From UBA7330 sp965243485 (GTDB lineage: Bacteria > Bacteroidota > Bacteroidia > Cytophagales > Cyclobacteriaceae): a stretch of 64,000 nt of DNA. The translations under genes and the position numbers were made by a program. Location: positions 2,108,001 to 2,172,000 of the forward strand of contig CBDEVP010000001.1 of the NCBI GenBank assembly GCA_965243485.1, in the 5' to 3' direction. Shown here piece by piece: positions 7,046 through 14,724 of the stretch (within the stretch, counting starts at the first letter, position 1; each line of letters begins with the position of its first letter). The notes under the pieces are model-generated. The model was given only the letters and a program-made list of their open reading frames with translations, did not search any database and was not told where the DNA came from.

Positions 7046-8377
7046 ATGAATATTGAAAATCCAATTGAAAGACTGAATAGCTGGATGAGAAATTCGGTGA
7101 TGTTAAAACTGTTCACCATTGCCATCCTTACCCTGCTGCTATTGATCCCCGCCTCGATGATTGAATCCACCATTCACGAACGGGAACAGCTTAGTAGAGA
7201 GACCATTGATGAGGTGAGCAGCAAATGGGCTGAAAGTCAACTGATCACCGGGCCGGTTTTGACGATCCCTGTCGTATATGAATATGAAGAAAAAGAAAAC
7301 TTCAGGACCGAGACAAGGCAATTACATCTGCTTCCCGAGCAGCTCCGGATTGAAGGAATGGTGAAACCTGAAAAGTTGCACCGCGGGATCTATGAAGTGG
7401 TGGTCTACCGGTCAAATCTGAAGGTTTCCGGTGATTTTGATTTATCCTTTGAGGTCGATCAGACAAACCTGAAGGAAGTCCAGCTGGACAGGGCATTTCT
7501 TACGATTGGTGTCTCGGACATGAGAGGGATCAAGCGGGACATTTATTTGAACTGGGGGGATCAGGTGCTCGAAGTCAATCCGGGCACACGAATTGGAGCT
7601 TTGATGCCGGCTGGGGTGACCATTGACATTCCCGGGCTTAGGGAATCAATTGAGAAGAGGATGGCCTTTCATTTTGAATTGGACCTGGATGGAAGTCGCA
7701 ACCTTTCTTTTGTTCCTGTAGGTAGTAAAACCGATGTGGAGATCAGCTCCGACTGGCCATCTCCCAGTTTTGATGGAAATTTTTTGCCTGCGTCCAGGGA
7801 GGTAACAGAGGAGGGGTTTAAAGCGAGCTGGTCCATCCTTGAGCTCAACAGGAACTATCCGCAATCCTGGGTGGGCAGTGATCATGTCGGGGCCCTACAG
7901 GCTTCATCGTTTGGGGTAGACCTGATCCTGCCGCTGGATGATTATCAGAAATCGATCAGGTCGGCCAAATATGCGATCATGACCATAGCGCTGACATTTC
8001 TCATTTTTTTCCTGGTGGAGATCATCACCAAAAAGAGGATCCATCCTTTTCAATATGTGTTGGTTGGTCTGGCCCTCTGCATCTTCTACATTTTGCTGGT
8101 CTCCATCTCCGAGCAAACCAATTTCAATGTTGCCTATGGGATCTCCACCCTGGGAATTGTCACTATGGTATCGCTATACTCGATCAGCATTTTCAGGAAG
8201 GGTATATTATCTGTCTTTCTTATTGCTGTTTTGTGTGGCATTTACGGATTCCTGTTTGTGACCCTTCAGCTGGCAGACTACGCTCTACTGATGGGTAGCA
8301 TCGGGTTGACTTTGATCCTGGCAGCAACTATGTACTTCACCAGGAATATCGACTGGTATAAGCTGAACCGGTCGTGA
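7046..8377 (+). CDS. creD: Inner-membrane protein CreD
   Basis: A 443-residue protein matching the CreD family in length and layout: a transmembrane helix at about residues 19-38, a large periplasmic domain (about 40-305; RQLHLLPEQLRIEGMVKPEKLHRGIYEVVVY), then about five helices from 308 to 435. In Proteobacteria CreD belongs to the CreBC regulon and affects envelope integrity and beta-lactam or colicin tolerance. Its biochemical role is unknown. Here it has no CreBC neighbours; instead a winged-helix regulator gene precedes it and an operator copy sits upstream, so control is evidently different. A strong terminator follows. Confidence 0.9.
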   Translation: MNIENPIERLNSWMRNSVMLKLFTIAILTLLLLIPASMIESTIHEREQLSRETIDEVSSKWAESQLITGPVLTIPVVYEYEEKENFRTETRQLHLLPEQLRIEGMVKPEKLHRGIYEVVVYRSNLKVSGDFDLSFEVDQTNLKEVQLDRAFLTIGVSDMRGIKRDIYLNWGDQVLEVNPGTRIGALMPAGVTIDIPGLRESIEKRMAFHFELDLDGSRNLSFVPVGSKTDVEISSDWPSPSFDGNFLPASREVTEEGFKASWSILELNRNYPQSWVGSDHVGALQASSFGVDLILPLDDYQKSIRSAKYAIMTIALTFLIFFLVEIITKKRIHPFQYVLVGLALCIFYILLVSISEQTNFNVAYGISTLGIVTMVSLYSISIFRKGILSVFLIAVLCGIYGFLFVTLQLADYALLMGSIGLTLILAATMYFTRNIDWYKLNRS

Positions 8378-8384
8378 ATTTCGG

Positions 8385-8423
8385 CGATCACCTGTCCTTT
8401 CCTCAGGGCAGGTGATCGTTTTT
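8385..8423 (+). terminator. Rho-independent terminator after creD
   Basis: CGATCACCTGTCC (8385-8397) pairs with GGGCAGGTGATCG (8406-8418), 13 bp with one G-U pair and an 8-nt loop, followed by five T. It ends the HTH_34/CreD unit. Confidence 0.9.
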
Positions 8424-8473
8424 CTAATAACTGCCTTTTCTTATCTTTAGGATCAATTCCAGATAAAAATATT

Positions 8474-9349
8474 ATGAGCAAGTACATATCCTTACTATTG
8501 ATTGGCATCATTGCATGTCAGAGTCCTCAAAAGAAATCAGCAGAGACAGCGTCGGAAGCAGAACCTTTATTCAAGGTCCCATTAGGGATTCAGGATTATA
8601 CTTTTAGAAACAGTTTTCCCAATGGTATTGAAGCCACACTGGATACCATAGCCGGATTTGGCATCACAGAGCTTGAAGGAGGGCCAAAAGGGGATCTTAC
8701 CCATGAAGAATATCGAAAATTATGTGAAGAACGGGGAATAAATATTGTTGGCACAGGCGCTGGGTTTAACCAATTGGCGGAAGACCCAATGACCGTGGTT
8801 GAAAATGCAAAAAAGCTAGGTGCCAGCTATGTAATGTGTGCCTGGATACCACATGCGGAAAGAGGAAATTTTAAGCTGGAAGAGGCACAAAAGGCAGTGG
8901 AAGTGTTTAATGAGGCTGGAAAAGTCCTGAAAGAAAATGGGATCACTTTTACTTATCATGTGCATGGCTATGAATTCCAACCTCATGGAGAGGGTACACT
9001 GATGGATTACCTGATACAGGAAACCAATCCGGAATATGTATCTTTTGAAATGGATGTGATGTGGACCCATTTTGGTGGAGGAGATCCCGTAGCCCTGTTG
9101 GAAAAATACGGAGACCGGTGGAAATTGCTTCATGTGAAAGACCTGAAAAAGGGGACGCCCAAAGATCTGACAGGAGGTACTTCCGTCGAAAATGATGTGG
9201 TTCTCGGCACAGGTGAGCTCGACATACCTGCTATCCTGAAAGCTTCCAATAAGATTGGGATCAAACACATGTTCATTGAGGATGAGAGTCCCCAGCCAAG
9301 TGTACAGGTGCCGCAGAGCATTGAATACCTGAAGAGCCTTACTTATTGA
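8474..9349 (+). CDS. Sugar phosphate isomerase/epimerase-like lipoprotein
   Basis: A 291-residue protein with a lipoprotein signal (lipobox IIAC, Cys16) and an AP-endonuclease-2/xylose-isomerase-like TIM barrel. Visible family marks are GIQDYTFRN at the first strand, FTYHVHGYEF, EMDVMWTHFGG, LLHVKDL and the C-terminal FIEDE, which supply the acidic and His metal ligands. An export signal on this fold is common in Bacteroidota, where such proteins work on sugars or cyclitols in the periplasm. The substrate is unknown. The gene stands alone after the creD terminator and is followed by the REP/RAYT locus. Confidence 0.85.
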   Translation: MSKYISLLLIGIIACQSPQKKSAETASEAEPLFKVPLGIQDYTFRNSFPNGIEATLDTIAGFGITELEGGPKGDLTHEEYRKLCEERGINIVGTGAGFNQLAEDPMTVVENAKKLGASYVMCAWIPHAERGNFKLEEAQKAVEVFNEAGKVLKENGITFTYHVHGYEFQPHGEGTLMDYLIQETNPEYVSFEMDVMWTHFGGGDPVALLEKYGDRWKLLHVKDLKKGTPKDLTGGTSVENDVVLGTGELDIPAILKASNKIGIKHMFIEDESPQPSVQVPQSIEYLKSLTY

Positions 9350-9356
9350 GTATCAG

Positions 9357-9375
9357 AAATGGTTTTGAACCATTT
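9357..9375. repeat. Inverted repeat just after the isomerase gene
   Basis: AAATGGTT-TTG-AACCATTT, with 8-bp arms, lies 7 bp past the stop codon. It could act as a transcript 3' end, but a run of C, not T, follows. It differs in sequence from the REP hairpins that come next. Confidence 0.6.
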
Positions 9376-9392
9376 CACCCCCCTTCACCCCC

Positions 9393-9420
9393 CTCAGAGT
9401 CACCTGAAAGGGACTCTGAG
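9393..9420 (+). repeat. REP hairpin 1, upstream of RAYT
   Basis: CTCAGAGTC-A-CCT-GAA-AGG-GACTCTGAG: a 9-bp outer stem, one unpaired A on the 5' side, a 3-bp inner stem and a GAA loop. The reverse complement of its 24-nt core (9395-9418) is nearly identical to REP 3. Another GGACTCTGAG half-copy follows near 9450. Confidence 0.85.
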
Positions 9421-9506
9421 GAATAATTTGAGGATAATTAGGAAATTGAGGACTCTGAGAATTTTGAGGAAATAAAATAGGGGCCAAATAAGTAATTTGC
9501 CGGACA

Positions 9507-10076
9507 TTGAGCACCCATACTTTACATGATGAAATAAATGAAACTTACTTCTGTACGATTACATGTCATAAGTGGATTTCACTCATTGAAAAAGCTGATG
9601 CATATGAAGAAGCTTACAAATGGTTCGGATACTTGAGGAAGGATAAGTGTCATATCCTTGGCTATGTGATTATGCCCAATCATATTCACTGCCTGCTTTT
9701 TCCTACACTACCGGAGAAATCACTGAATTCTCAAATTGGAAAAGGAAAGCGCTTCATGGCTTATGGTATTGTAAAGAGGTTAAGGTTAGGGGGAGAAGAA
9801 AATCTCTTGGCGCTGCTGGCCAGAGGTGTACAGCCAAATGAGCGGGTAAAGGGAAAGCAACACCAGATCTTTAGGTTGTCTTCAGATGCAAGGAAATGTT
9901 TTGATGAAAAGATGCTGGAACAAAAGCTTGATTACATTCATCATAATCCTGTCAGTGGTAAATGGAATCTGGTGGAAGACTTTACGGATTATCCTCATTC
10001 AAGTGCTGCCTATTATGAGCTGGGTGCCGAAAATGAGTTTGTCACGCATTACAAGTATGTAAGTGCGGTTGAGTAA
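9507..10076 (+). CDS. RAYT, REP-associated tyrosine transposase (Y1_Tnp fold)
   Basis: A 189-residue protein of the IS200-like TnpA_REP family. It shows the HUH motif MPNHIHCLLF (H59, H61) and the catalytic Tyr in YIHHNP (Y143), followed by the family's DYPHSSAAYYE. Known role: a single-domain nuclease that cuts and moves palindromic REP sequences and is usually single-copy and domesticated. Three REP hairpins with matching structure flank it, one upstream and two downstream in the opposite orientation. The start is uncertain: TTG at 9507 gives the expected N-terminus and no in-frame ATG exists before the HUH motif. The frame is intact. Confidence 0.9.
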   Translation: MSTHTLHDEINETYFCTITCHKWISLIEKADAYEEAYKWFGYLRKDKCHILGYVIMPNHIHCLLFPTLPEKSLNSQIGKGKRFMAYGIVKRLRLGGEENLLALLARGVQPNERVKGKQHQIFRLSSDARKCFDEKMLEQKLDYIHHNPVSGKWNLVEDFTDYPHSSAAYYELGAENEFVTHYKYVSAVE

Positions 10077-10089
10077 ATGAATCAAGTAA

Positions 10090-10117
10090 ATCAGAGTCCT
10101 CTTCGAGTGACTCTGAT
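10090..10117 (-). repeat. REP hairpin 2, downstream of RAYT
   Basis: ATCAGAGTC-CTC-TTC-GAG-T-GACTCTGAT: the same outer stem as REP 1, with the unpaired base on the 3' side, so the orientation is opposite. The inner stem CTC/GAG differs from CCT/AGG in the others by paired changes, which keeps the fold. Confidence 0.85.
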
Positions 10118-10158
10118 TGGGTTAAAAGTGCGGTTGAGTGAATCAGATAGTCAGTCAT

Positions 10159-10182
10159 CAAAGTCCCTTTCAGGTGACTCTA
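10159..10182 (-). repeat. REP hairpin 3, downstream of RAYT
   Basis: CAAAGTC-CCT-TTC-AGG-T-GACTCTA. It matches the reverse complement of REP 1 except at two outer positions. It lies in the second unit of the tandem duplication, 21 bp before the end of the convergent SMP-30 gene. Confidence 0.8.
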
Positions 10183-10203
10183 ATGGGGTAAAAGGCTCGT
10201 CGT

Positions 10204-11088
10204 TTATCCCCTGAACCGATTCGCCGGCACACCTTTGAATTCACCTTTGGTATCGTAAACAAACAACGAACCCGCCAGGGGCTCTTTTTTCAGGGCTTCC
10301 TCGCTTAGTCCTTTCCTCGCACAGGTAATGTACAATTGATCCAGATTTTCTCCACCAAATGCACAGGAAGTGACCTGGCTTACCGGCATCTTGATTGAAA
10401 ATAGTTTTTTCCCGGTAATAGGGTCCCACCTGGCCACCTGGTAGCCACCCCAATGTGCAATCCAGAGCTTACCCTCCGAGTCTATGCTCATACCATCCGG
10501 GAAGCCTTCTGATTCGGGTATCGAAGCAGCCACCCTTTTGTTGGTGATGTTGCCTGTTGCATCGTCGTAGTTAAAGCCCCATACCTCTTTTGTAGGCGTA
10601 TCGATATAATAGAAGGTCTTTTTATCACCAGACCATACAAGTCCATTGGAAACGCTGATGTTTTCCAGTTTCTTTTCAATCTTCAGGTCAGGATACAAAC
10701 AGTATAAGCCGCCGGAGGCCTTGTCTTCCGGCTGTGGCATCGTGCCAGCCCAAAAGCGTCCGGCCGGATCGCATTTCCCGTCATTGAACCTGTTTTCATC
10801 AATGTCTTGCTCTACCTCTCCGATCACCCTGGTCGACCGGGTTTTCCAATTGAAGCTTACGAACGAGCGGTTGTTAAGCAGGATCAACTCTTCTCCTTCT
10901 GATGGAACCACAGACCCCAGGAAACCACCGATCTCAAAATGGTCATGTTTACTGGTCGCAGGATCCAACCGATGCAGGATCCCTTTATAGATGTCTACCC
11001 AAAACAGGCACTGTCTTCGTTCATCCCAAATGGCACCTTCCCCCAGGGTAGATTGTGTATTTACAGCTATGCTTAGATTTTCTGTCAT
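10204..11088 (-). CDS. SMP-30/gluconolactonase family protein
   Basis: A 294-residue cytoplasmic protein with the six-bladed SMP-30 propeller. The metal ligands can be placed at E17 (LGEGAIW), N148 (VSNGLVWS) and D198 (FPDGMSID), with the substrate Asn at N102 (RFNDGKCD). The family hydrolyses sugar lactones such as gluconolactone or L-arabinonolactone. The gene begins 3 bp after the sulfatase stop, so the two form an operon and the lactone probably derives from a sugar released by that enzyme (inference). No signal peptide is seen, unlike many Bacteroidota homologues. Confidence 0.9.
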   Translation of the reverse strand: MTENLSIAVNTQSTLGEGAIWDERRQCLFWVDIYKGILHRLDPATSKHDHFEIGGFLGSVVPSEGEELILLNNRSFVSFNWKTRSTRVIGEVEQDIDENRFNDGKCDPAGRFWAGTMPQPEDKASGGLYCLYPDLKIEKKLENISVSNGLVWSGDKKTFYYIDTPTKEVWGFNYDDATGNITNKRVAASIPESEGFPDGMSIDSEGKLWIAHWGGYQVARWDPITGKKLFSIKMPVSQVTSCAFGGENLDQLYITCARKGLSEEALKKEPLAGSLFVYDTKGEFKGVPANRFRG

Positions 11089-11091
11089 TTC

Positions 11092-12492
11092 TTATTCTCT
11101 TTCTGCCAGCATATCTTCCCCCGGCACCAGATCAGCCTGATGTGCTTTGACCATTTGGTTGATCTTTTCCATAGCTTCGGGATTGTCCTCATAAACATTC
11201 CATTCCTCAGAAGGATCTACAGATAGATTGAACAACAAAGGAGGATCCTGCTCCTGCCTTTCCTCCCACATCCCATAGGAACCCTGGATGATATAGTGTG
11301 CTTTAAAATCACCCTGTCTGGCTGCAAAAAGGTTGGTTCCGCGGTAATAAAGCATGTTATCCCTGGGACTTTCAGCGTCATTCAGGAGGGTTTCGGTGAG
11401 ATCGACACCGTCTATGATCCTGTCTGAGGGTATTTCACCGCCTGCCATGCTCACCAGTGTGGTAAAAATGTCGAGTGTTGAACCCAGGTCGGTCTGGATG
11501 GCCGGCTTGATCTTGCCGGGCCACCAGAAGATCCCAGGCACCCGCATCCCGGCTTCCCAGGTATTGCCTTTGCCACCCCTCAGGAGACCGGCCGATCCGC
11601 CATGACTCCGGAAGACCCGCCATGGCCCATTGTCGCTGGTGAAAATCACCATGGTATTTTCATCCAAGCCTTCATCTTTCAGTGCCTGAAGGATATTCCC
11701 CACACCATGATCGATCTCCTCGATCACATCCCCGTAAAGACCCCTTAGGCTGGTATCTTCAAATGCTTCAGATGCGAATAGCGGAATGTGTGGCAGGTTG
11801 TGAGCCAGGTATATGAAAAAGGGTTTATCGCCCTTCGACTTGATGATGTCCACTGCTGCCTGACTGTACCTTTTTGTCATCGTGTGCTGCTCAGCAGGCC
11901 GTTCAACGATCTCGGTATCTTTCATCAGCGGTACGTTGTAGTATTCAACCGGAATGCTGTCTGCAAATTCCCAATAGCCCCTTCCGCCGGTTTGTGCGTC
12001 CATGTCATTGCTGTAGGGTATCCCAAAATAGGAATCAAAGCCATTGTTGGTGGGTAAATACTGTTCCCTGTGTCCCAGGTGCCATTTGCCAATGGCTGCT
12101 GTCTGATAACCCAGGTCTTTCAATGCTTCTGCAATGGTGATCTCACTTTGCGGCAGTCCATTGACTGAATTCGGGAACAATACCCTTGACTTGTCACTGC
12201 ACATGCCACTACGGATGGGATACCGGCCGGTCATCAATGCGGCCCTGCTGGGAGTACAGACCGAGGCAGCCACATAAAAATTGGTCCATTTCTGACCTTC
12301 GGCAGCCATCTGATCCAGATTGGGTGTGAGGATGGTCGGGTGCCCGTAGGTGCCCAGATCTCCATAGCCCAGATCATCACAGAAGATCACTACAAAATTG
12401 GGAGGGCCAGAGGGCTCCGAAGTTCCGGATTCATCGCAGCTGAATAGAGTAATGATCAGTACGATTAGTAAGGATAGGTTGAGTTTTTTCAT
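11092..12492 (-). CDS. Type I sulfatase, lipoprotein
   Basis: A 466-residue sulfatase. The ATG at 12492 is chosen because it gives a lipoprotein signal (LITLFSC, Cys19); longer upstream readings lack one. The active site shows D39-D40 (FCDDLGYGD), CTPSR at residues 79-83, whose Cys is converted to formylglycine, and the SDNGP metal motif in the second half. The order and the HGGSAGLLRGGKGNTWEAGMR loop fit the arylsulfatase A-like S1 family. It needs a maturation enzyme encoded elsewhere. Together with the SMP-30 gene and the divergent GH5 gene it suggests attack on a sulfated glycan. Confidence 0.9.
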   Translation of the reverse strand: MKKLNLSLLIVLIITLFSCDESGTSEPSGPPNFVVIFCDDLGYGDLGTYGHPTILTPNLDQMAAEGQKWTNFYVAASVCTPSRAALMTGRYPIRSGMCSDKSRVLFPNSVNGLPQSEITIAEALKDLGYQTAAIGKWHLGHREQYLPTNNGFDSYFGIPYSNDMDAQTGGRGYWEFADSIPVEYYNVPLMKDTEIVERPAEQHTMTKRYSQAAVDIIKSKGDKPFFIYLAHNLPHIPLFASEAFEDTSLRGLYGDVIEEIDHGVGNILQALKDEGLDENTMVIFTSDNGPWRVFRSHGGSAGLLRGGKGNTWEAGMRVPGIFWWPGKIKPAIQTDLGSTLDIFTTLVSMAGGEIPSDRIIDGVDLTETLLNDAESPRDNMLYYRGTNLFAARQGDFKAHYIIQGSYGMWEERQEQDPPLLFNLSVDPSEEWNVYEDNPEAMEKINQMVKAHQADLVPGEDMLAERE

Positions 12493-12629
12493 CATTGGTT
12501 GGAAAAGGGTTTTCGCTAATTTAATAAAGGATCGCTGATCTACCCGACTGATCAGTAAATGGATGCCATCGTACATCTCCTGATTAAATCATTATTTTTA
12601 AGCAGACTAAAAATGAATTCCTCGGTCAA

Positions 12630-13613
12630 ATGAAATCTAATGAAGTGATCACGATCGCCCTGGTCATCTTTTTCTTCTTCAATTCCTGCAGTCAAAAAGT
12701 TGAAGAGCGGGAAACCTTTTATGTGGAAGGACCCCGGATCTATGCCCCCAATGGAGAAGAATTCATTGCCAGGGGTGTCAACAAGATGATCTTTTACCAG
12801 GATCGGTCAGGTAAAGAATCCTACCGTGAGATTGCCAAAACAGGAGCAAATATTGTCCGGATTTTCTGGTTTACAAAAGGAACTTCGGAGGAGCTGGACC
12901 AAACCCTGTCGAATTGTGTGGCCAACAACATGGTAGCCATGCCAGCCGTCTGGGAAGCCACCGGAAAATGGGAAAACCTGCAACAATGTGTGGACTACTG
13001 GAGCCGGGAGGACATTGTGCAGGTGATTCAGAAATACAAAAAATATGTACTGCTCAACATCGCCAATGAGGCAGGAGATCATAGTGTAACTCCCACGGAG
13101 TATCGGGAGACTTATCAGAATGCAGTACTAAAGTTAAGAAATGCCGGACTCACCGTACCACTGGTCATCGATGCTGCCGGATGGGGAAGAAGGGAGAGTG
13201 ATATTCTGGATCACGGAAGAGAGATCCTGGATGCCGATCCGATGCGAAACCTGATCTTTTCCTGGCATCAGTGGGACAGTAACATTCCACAATCAAGGAT
13301 TAAAGAAGCCATTGACGGCGCCAGAGAAAAGGATCTGGCATTTATCATTGGGGAATTCGCTCCCATGGAAGTAGGCTGCAAATGCTGCATCGATTACAAA
13401 TATATTTTGGATTATTGCGAGGAAACCGGTACCGGATGGATGGCCTGGTCGTGGGGACCCGGAAACGGAGATTGTCCGGACATGGATATGACGGAAGACA
13501 ATACCATTGAAACCTTACATGGCTGGGGATTTGAAGTGGCCCTGTCGCTCGAGAACAGTATCCAGAATACTTCGAAAAGACCGTGTATCTTTCCGGGGAT
13601 GAACTGCAATTAA
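12630..13613 (+). CDS. GH5-like cellulase/mannanase-family lipoprotein
   Basis: A 327-residue protein with a lipobox (FNSC, Cys20) and a compact GH5 barrel. The acid/base is E147 in LLNIANEAGD and the nucleophile is E242 in FIIGEFAP. The substrate strand GVNKMIF and the WHQWD motif near 212 also fit. The layout resembles bacterial GH5 beta-mannanases. A Cys-rich loop (GCKCCIDY) follows the nucleophile. It starts an apparent operon with the PepSY gene 8 bp downstream and is divergent from the sulfatase across a 137-bp gap. Surface or periplasmic location is inferred from the lipobox. Confidence 0.85.
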   Translation: MKSNEVITIALVIFFFFNSCSQKVEERETFYVEGPRIYAPNGEEFIARGVNKMIFYQDRSGKESYREIAKTGANIVRIFWFTKGTSEELDQTLSNCVANNMVAMPAVWEATGKWENLQQCVDYWSREDIVQVIQKYKKYVLLNIANEAGDHSVTPTEYRETYQNAVLKLRNAGLTVPLVIDAAGWGRRESDILDHGREILDADPMRNLIFSWHQWDSNIPQSRIKEAIDGAREKDLAFIIGEFAPMEVGCKCCIDYKYILDYCEETGTGWMAWSWGPGNGDCPDMDMTEDNTIETLHGWGFEVALSLENSIQNTSKRPCIFPGMNCN

Positions 13614-13621
13614 AATAAAAA

Positions 13622-14713
13622 ATGACATTTAAAAAGCTGACCGGTCAGGTCCACCTTTGGGTTGGACTGATCGTAGGGATCCTTTTTTTCATTATTGCCC
13701 TTTCCGGCGCCATCCTGGTCTGGCAGCCTGAGCTCAGATACTTTTTGTTTCATCAGGGGGTGGAAGCACAAGATAAGGATTTTGTCCTTCCGTCAGACTT
13801 AAAGGAAACAATTGACAGGGAATTTCCACAGGGAGATTACCGGACAGCCTTTTTTCGCGAACCCGATAAAACCTGTGAAGTGCTTTTATACGGCCAGGGA
13901 ACCCATTACATCGCGCAATTAGATCCATATACTGCCGAATTGATCCATATTGAGAATATGAGAACAGGGTTCCTCAGTTTTATGGTGGGTTTACATAGAA
14001 ACCTCCTGCTCAAGGAATTTGGCCGGGAGGTGGTGCATTGGGTCACGTTGCTGTTTCTGATCATGCTTATTACTGGTCTGTTCATCTGGTGGCCATCAAG
14101 CAGGAAGGAGCGAAAAGGAAGATTTCTGATCAAATGGGGGGCTTCACCTAAGAAGCTGAATTATGACCTGCATAATGTGTTTGGGTTTTATGCTACCTGG
14201 ATTGCCATTTTTATTGTGATCACCGGGCTATTCTGGGGTTTTGACCTGGTCAAGAACGGATTGAAAGCCGTAACCGGAGAAACAGGGGTGACTTATGAGC
14301 AGCCCAAATCCGATACTTTACAAATGCACCTTGATGTGAATCAGTTTGACCTGATGGACAGTATTACATTGGTAATGCGTAAGCGATTCCCGGAGAAGAC
14401 GATCAGGATAAGTAACCCTCACGGAAAGCAGGATATCATTCGTGTAACCATCAACGACCCTGATATGCTTGTGTTTACTTCACTCCATTACTATTACGAC
14501 CGGTATACCGGAGAAGAGATCACCGGCCACTTTATGCATGGACCGGGGGATGAAACATCAACCTATGAACGTTTGCATGGGATGGTCTATGATATCCACT
14601 TTGGGACTATTGCAGGACTTCCCGGCAGGCTGTTGGCATTTTTCGCTTCACTCATTGCAGCTTCATTGCCAATTACAGGTTTTATTTACTGGTGGGGACG
14701 AAGGAAAAAATAG
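13622..14713 (+). CDS. PepSY-associated transmembrane protein
   Basis: A 363-residue inner-membrane protein of the PepSY_TM family. The first helix (residues 11-34, LWVGLIVGILFFIIALSG) carries the family's H-x-W start (GQVHLWVGL). Further helices lie near 138-158, 190-215 and 335-355, with periplasmic PepSY segments between. Conserved His residues (H12, the GLHRNLLL motif and YDLHNVFG) may bind haem. Relatives act as ferric-siderophore or flavin-linked reductases. Its place between a GH5 gene and a PQQ-like propeller suggests a redox role there, but this is inference. Confidence 0.85.
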   Translation: MTFKKLTGQVHLWVGLIVGILFFIIALSGAILVWQPELRYFLFHQGVEAQDKDFVLPSDLKETIDREFPQGDYRTAFFREPDKTCEVLLYGQGTHYIAQLDPYTAELIHIENMRTGFLSFMVGLHRNLLLKEFGREVVHWVTLLFLIMLITGLFIWWPSSRKERKGRFLIKWGASPKKLNYDLHNVFGFYATWIAIFIVITGLFWGFDLVKNGLKAVTGETGVTYEQPKSDTLQMHLDVNQFDLMDSITLVMRKRFPEKTIRISNPHGKQDIIRVTINDPDMLVFTSLHYYYDRYTGEEITGHFMHGPGDETSTYERLHGMVYDIHFGTIAGLPGRLLAFFASLIAASLPITGFIYWWGRRKK

Positions 14714-14724
14714 TATTTGCAAAG

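Larger units (their letters stand above)
10061..10191 (+). repeat. Diverged ~65-bp tandem duplication including the RAYT stop codon
   Basis: Unit 1 (10061-10125) starts AAGTGCGGTTGAGT within the last RAYT codons; unit 2 (10126-10191) starts with the same 14 bases. Each unit then carries a REP hairpin and ends with GACTCT-AT-GGG(T)TAA. The copies have diverged in the loop and spacer while keeping the stems. Confidence 0.8.

Noticed and set aside
9393..10182. CRISPR array at the REP locus
   Set aside because: Only three hairpins with irregular spacing around a RAYT gene and no cas genes.
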